A stretch of DNA of 64,000 bases from a bacterium (GTDB lineage Bacteria; Patescibacteriota; Gracilibacteria; UBA4473), in NCBI GenBank assembly GCA_009995455.1, contig JAACPJ010000001.1, positions 331,956 to 395,955 on the forward strand, read 5' to 3'. The first letter of the stretch is position 1, and the number at the start of each line of letters is the position of its first letter. Shown piece after piece: positions 62,001-64,000 of the stretch. A program made the translations under genes and the position numbers. The notes below the pieces were generated by a model. The model was given only the letters and a program-made list of their open reading frames with translations, made no database searches and was not told where the DNA came from.

Positions 62001-64000
62001 TGATAATTGGAACAGGCGGAGCAGCACCGCTAAATTTAATGACGAATGATTTAACGCGAATGACGGTAGCAGCGAATGGGAATGTAGGGATAGGGAATAC
62101 AAGTCCTGGAGCCCAATTACATATAGGAAGTTCAAGTAATACTTTAGGGACAACGGCAGGGAATGATATAACGTTATTAAGACTGGAAAGCGATTCAGCA
62201 AATACCGATTCATTGATGTTCACGAGTGAAAGAATTAGTAATGGAAGCGATTGGACAACCGCGGCACAAAGAATCCAGCGTTTGGTTGATTCGACTAGTA
62301 TGGGATATATGCAAATGGGGAATGCGGGATCAGATTTAATAACGTTTGGGGAGAACAATACAGAATATATGCGTATTGATGGTTCTGGAAACGTAGGGAT
62401 AGGGGATACGACGCCTAATGGAAGTTTGAAGCTAGATGTAGAAGGGGCTATTGGCGCCACGCAGTATTGTGACCAAAATGGTGCCAATTGTACGTTAGCG
62501 ACTGAACTAGGTTCTGGCTACTGGAGCAAAACAGGGGATGACGTGTGGTATAACCCAGGCGCTACCGGAGAAGTTGGGATTGGACTTTCAAACCCGACTG
62601 AAGAACTAGTCGTAAACCGAGCCGCGAATAATGCCCCAACTACGATTGCGGTGCAAAACAGTAGTGCGGGTACGGGAACCAATACGCGAGCGGGCTTTAC
62701 GGCGGCTTCAAATGGAGCGCAAGTAGATATTATGGCGTACGGAAGTGCGGCGACAGGCACGATGGGTGGCGTCAATAAAGCCGACGCGGCGATTATTCGA
62801 ACGGGTACTACCTTAGCGCCTTCAAGCTTGAACGTAGGAACGGGGGCGGCACAAGATGTAAATTTGTTTACGAATGATATCACTCGACTAACGGTGGATG
62901 GTTCTACTGGGAACGTTGGGATAGGAACGACAAATCCAGACAATAATTTAGAAGTGGTAGGAAGCCTAAAAGCCAAGCTAGCTGTAGCCAATAACACAGG
63001 TATTTATTTAGGAAGTGATGCAACAAATCGACCAAAACTTGGCTTTCGAGCTTCTGATGACTCAGAAAGATTTAAAATGCAATTTGAAGGAGTTAACACG
63101 GCAGTAGAAAGACTAGCCGTTACAAAGTCAAGTGGGGGTAGCGCTGAAGTAATGAGTGTGCTCGCAAATGGAGGTGTGGGAATTGGAATTAATAGTCCAT
63201 CAGAAGAACTGCACGTATTTAATAGCCAGGCGAACCCGACGACGATTGTGGCGGGCAATACGTCAACGAGTACAAACACTAATACTCGAGCGGGCTTTAC
63301 AGCGGCGGCTAATGGCGGGCAAATTGATATCTATCATATGAGTAGCGGGGCGACTGGAAGTGTGGGCGATCAGACAAAAGCTGATGCAGCGGTAATTAAA
63401 ACGTTAACGGGTGCCCCTTCTAGTAAAATGATAATTGGAACGGGAGGAGCGGCACCGCTAAATTTGATGACCAATGATTTAACAAGAATGACCATTCTTG
63501 ATAATGGAAATGTAGGAATTGGTAATACTAGTCCTGGTCGTGCCTTAGAGGTTTCGGGTGATATTGAATCTACTGGGGATCATTACTGGGGTGATGGGAA
63601 GCGATTGTTCCGTTTTAATGACGCCTGGCTTCGAATGAATCCTAATAATGAGTTTACGACGGGTATTTACGCTGGAACGGGCGTATTTAGAACCGATGGC
63701 GAATTTCAAGTCGGTGGTACTAATGGCGGTGATTTTGTAGTAGAGACCAGCGGGGAAGTTGGGATTGGTAATATCAATCCGGCAGCGCCTTTAGATATAG
63801 TGTCGGCACAACCAAATATTTTACTAGCGGATTCTGACACCGGAGCTGATGCAGGCTTCTTAGCTAATTCAGGAGTAGGAGGCGTACAAATTGCGGCCGA
63901 TTTAAACAGTGAAGTTGCTGGTAGTTACGTTGATTTAAGTGTAGATGGAGCGACACATTTAAGAGTGACGGAAACAGGGAATGTGGGAATAGGAGATACG
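56015..64000 (+). CDS. Giant repeat-rich secreted surface protein, 3' end beyond window
   Basis: Open frame of at least 2662 codons, incomplete at the right edge. Signal peptide MRYPAFKPIVASGLIFGLLF to about residue 27. The rest is built of short beta repeats of the type N-V-G-I-G-T-x-x-P-x-x-x-L-x-V, known from phage tail fibres and large adhesins that end in an intramolecular chaperone (Peptidase_S74); that end is not in view. Superimposed are longer modules: GATEYCDANGANCTAAG-like blocks with two Cys at about 58140, 59250, 60353, 61408 and 62452. Each module runs about 1.05-1.1 kb. A TATAAT box (55970-55975) lies 40 bases upstream. It probably forms a long fibre for contact with a host cell or neighbours; that role is inference. 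Confidence 0.85.
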   Translation, partial: MRYPAFKPIVASGLIFGLLFSYLPAQATVYDVSGIPPKNTGDAITAAEVNLMVDMLRNLKKDDRGDTDTSNDRLGIGIAGTPGYMLDVNGTVNAAAFRGDGSQLTNLPNPGAWQITANDIYYNAGKVAIGINSSPTYQLEVHAAGDSAIQVNAGGSGNDATLRLKNDSQEWIIRNNGGAGDNFQINNVTTGTTAIDVDSTSNNVTIANELTVNNDITTTGIIYAAEFYDTDTGTPIGGAAGLWEEGAEVDEIYYDEGNVGIGTANPAYPLQVSGDVKLDDHLAVGGSATVNTDRVAYIDENFSNDNNNYLLMVQGTAAGSTTGTKNFYGGYIDAETTQTESSGNAYTQGLYSRARSNGTATFNTLRGLNGTAYNDSSAGSGLGNLMGVSGEAYNNDSVAGVSAAYGGYFTGRGRSTGPAGSIANLYGMRSEASAYESEITNAYGAYNIARTVNGDGGSITTAYGSYNNVEVDSAAGGDITTGYGVYSDLGGRAGSTQFTNATGIYSDVNNALTAYAGRFYADDPTANLNYGLVIGASGATNNYGIFGIDGDWVLDADGDGNLGGTGSDLIIGEDGDLRIYHNGTNSVIDNRTGNLNLIGSNVGIGTSNAALPLTVVGTGVTVPVGGLNFNAVSIFSNTDNGAGIVLGGETTEGDGFIVSNTDGSDLIFANNFLGVGAAEALRIASNGSIGVGDSTPDGTLKLDVAGQIGATEYCDANGANCTAAGDLGGGLWTENGTSVFYNSGRVGIGTNVPSSALTVVEGTVPSQPNTGGAVISVGKNGDAFIGVDSTDNAGKSGISFWGAGDRGSVYGNSSYDIVIEPNAQFGGGDVIMNAKGGTTMNVGIGTTSPAEELYLTKTQANPTTMVVQNSSADTGANVRSGVTLASNGAQLDLALYGTGASGTLSGESKSDAAYIRTTNGAPVSSLNIGNGGSAPINFFTGDTKRVTIGNDGKFGIGAPSPTSSLTILNTTDDNGFNMETVNGRVYQSYASGQNRILIGEKNGGAGSAGLYLNGNDGDISGSDYAAMVHSGTTGDLTLTTTSNSGTWANADIILAPAGNVGIGIGTISAGLKLEVGGRIGATEYCDANGANCTAAGALGSGYWSKSVTDDVYYNGGEVGVGISNPSEELVVNGAQTDPTTIAIQNSSSAASATVRAGLALQSNGNTVDLMTYGTGATGTIGGQNRADSAFLRTASTNPVNTLNLGTGAANDLNLFTNDTTRLTVDGSTGNIGIGTTSPLTPLQISGTAGGLESGTATPNGYMGLGPSTSGGADVMLTMGANPVPPGFHSWIQSRSASSTTVYPLALNPSGGNVGIGTYGPSEELHVFQSQANPTTVAVGNTSTSANTNTRSGFTTASNGAQLDIVTYGSNATGTSGGQNRADSAVIRTGTTLAPSSLNVGTGGTQDVNLFTNDTTRMTVDGTTGNVGIGTTTPDGTLLLDVAGRVGATEYCDENGNNCTAAGALGTGYWSKTGDDVWYAPGATGEVGIGLSNPSEELVVSRNQASPTTVAALNSSASNNTNTRAGFTAQSNAAAMDMMVYSSAATGAIGGQNKADAAFVRTSSSAPVSSLNMGTGAANDVNLFTADTTRLTIDGTTGNVGIGTANPRSMLDINGTSDFITLGTDAGQVGEPANNPAMKIGEFSDVGSGSDIWFDDAALLSAEDSLNINIDGDASTAGAATFTIGANSLTNTANELFRVEETGDVGIGTAGNAESMLHISGSAANVQITDTDTGADFMVLTNSTVGGAILSADRNSEVASSYLDLSVDGATHLRVTETGNVGIGDTTPDGSLKLDVEGRVGATEYCDANGANCLTAGSLGGKWLDGVGANEIYYSAADVGIGTDAPVTRLHIVDTGAEVLRVQRSGSSADAAMAFVNDTNSMYAGISNAEEFGIGTSNNIDAALLTVERNGEVGMGTVNPSEELHVFNSQANPTTIVAGNTSTSTDTNTRAGFTAAANGGQLDIYHSGSAATGSVGDQTKADAAVIKTLTGAPSSKMIIGTGGAAPLNLMTNDLTRMTVAANGNVGIGNTSPGAQLHIGSSSNTLGTTAGNDITLLRLESDSANTDSLMFTSERISNGSDWTTAAQRIQRLVDSTSMGYMQMGNAGSDLITFGENNTEYMRIDGSGNVGIGDTTPNGSLKLDVEGAIGATQYCDQNGANCTLATELGSGYWSKTGDDVWYNPGATGEVGIGLSNPTEELVVNRAANNAPTTIAVQNSSAGTGTNTRAGFTAASNGAQVDIMAYGSAATGTMGGVNKADAAIIRTGTTLAPSSLNVGTGAAQDVNLFTNDITRLTVDGSTGNVGIGTTNPDNNLEVVGSLKAKLAVANNTGIYLGSDATNRPKLGFRASDDSERFKMQFEGVNTAVERLAVTKSSGGSAEVMSVLANGGVGIGINSPSEELHVFNSQANPTTIVAGNTSTSTNTNTRAGFTAAANGGQIDIYHMSSGATGSVGDQTKADAAVIKTLTGAPSSKMIIGTGGAAPLNLMTNDLTRMTILDNGNVGIGNTSPGRALEVSGDIESTGDHYWGDGKRLFRFNDAWLRMNPNNEFTTGIYAGTGVFRTDGEFQVGGTNGGDFVVETSGEVGIGNINPAAPLDIVSAQPNILLADSDTGADAGFLANSGVGGVQIAADLNSEVAGSYVDLSVDGATHLRVTETGNVGIGDT
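61796..62060 (+). repeat. Long near-identical coding repeat, copy 1
   Basis: Starts in SQANPTTIVAGNTSTST and ends in the segment MTNDLTRMTV; the DNA is nearly the same as 63220-63492, differing mostly at third codon positions. Confidence 0.8.
63220..63492 (+). repeat. Long near-identical coding repeat, copy 2
   Basis: Second copy of the block at 61796-62060. Both contain TLTGAPSSKMIIGTGGAAPL. Some stretches, for example around CCCCTTCTAGTAAAATGATA, are identical at DNA level. Confidence 0.8.
63931..64000 (+). repeat. Exact repeat of an upstream module edge
   Basis: The last 70 bases repeat the DNA at about 61302-61371 almost base for base (encoding DLSVDGATHLRVTETGNVGI), indicating that another module follows beyond the window. 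Confidence 0.75.

Noticed and set aside
1..64000. UGA read as glycine, as in Gracilibacteria and SR1
   Set aside because: Conserved genes (tuf, guaA, mutS, murD, pyrB) are complete under the standard code, and UGA ends tspO, the NUDIX gene, the second VirB2-like gene and the XRE gene at sensible positions.
1..64000. CRISPR arrays and tRNA genes
   Set aside because: No regularly spaced repeats with unique spacers and no cloverleaf with a GTTCRA T-loop were recognised by eye; a tRNAscan run would settle the latter.
56015..64000. Multiple minus-strand frames of 60-180 residues in the 3' region
   Set aside because: They are antisense shadows of the single long plus-strand frame with its repetitive, stop-poor sequence.

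Overview
The window looks like chromosomal DNA from a streamlined, AT-leaning bacterium of the Patescibacteria (Candidate Phyla Radiation); a Peregrinibacteria-like lineage is my best guess, but that is inference. Reasons: dense short intergenic gaps, few operons, no lipid A or respiratory genes, DUF4012 and VirB2-like pilin genes, many large secreted proteins, and a standard genetic code (conserved genes read through without internal UGA, and UGA is used as a stop). Many genes lack a Shine-Dalgarno sequence and have a -10 box only 6-9 bases before the start codon, which points to leaderless mRNAs.

Layout. 1-5.3 kb: start of rpsJ (S10), two small membrane proteins, tuf, guaA and two small unknown genes. 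5.3-14.8 kb: ribD, a 1201-residue class A PBP, rpe, an FMN oxidoreductase, ribE, yidD, an M50 protease and rplY. 14.9-28.9 kb: class IV aminotransferase, a GALNT-like glycosyltransferase, three tandem paralogous small secreted proteins, malic enzyme, C-terminal processing protease, VanW protein, a pair of large secreted proteins, a WecA/MraY-type transferase and class I aldolase. 29-31.7 kb: accessory segment (see below). 31.8-43.3 kb: murD, BolA plus monothiol glutaredoxin, a 59-residue zinc ribbon, O-methyltransferase, mutS, O-antigen ligase-like protein, DUF4012 protein, D,D-carboxypeptidase and two VirB2-like membrane proteins. 43.3-53.6 kb: pyrC, pyrB, rplU, rplL-rplJ with an L10 leader, pgeF-tspO-NUDIX operon, grxB-like gene, a second class A PBP and mscL. 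53.7 kb to the end: a 749-residue wall-anchored-like multidomain protein and an open reading frame of more than 2660 codons for a giant repeat-rich surface protein that runs off the window.

The genes mostly serve the cell envelope: peptidoglycan synthesis and trimming (two PBPs, murD, dacA-like, pgeF, VanW), undecaprenyl-linked sugar transfer (WecA-like, GT2, O-antigen ligase-like), and secreted adhesin-like proteins. Housekeeping genes supply riboflavin (ribD, ribE), GMP (guaA), pyrimidines (pyrB, pyrC), mismatch repair and translation.

The most unusual thing is a family of at least three, perhaps four, cassettes (about 12.6-13.1, 29.0-29.7, 29.7-31.7 and 38.6-39.2 kb). Each lies between native genes and is bounded by a perfect 13-14 bp inverted repeat (ACA...TGT; the possible fourth has only 6 bp). 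The arm sequence differs between cassettes but matches within each. Outside the right arm lies a shared sequence (TGTRAAAGA ... GTTAC), and outside that a minus-strand promoter with a 16 bp spacer. The payloads are more GC-rich than the neighbours and are all read leftward: NhaA, an alphaproteobacterial-type XRE regulator, a small membrane protein, and one hairpin-rich segment with no credible protein. The payload genes carry Shine-Dalgarno sequences. I do not recognise this arrangement as any known element.
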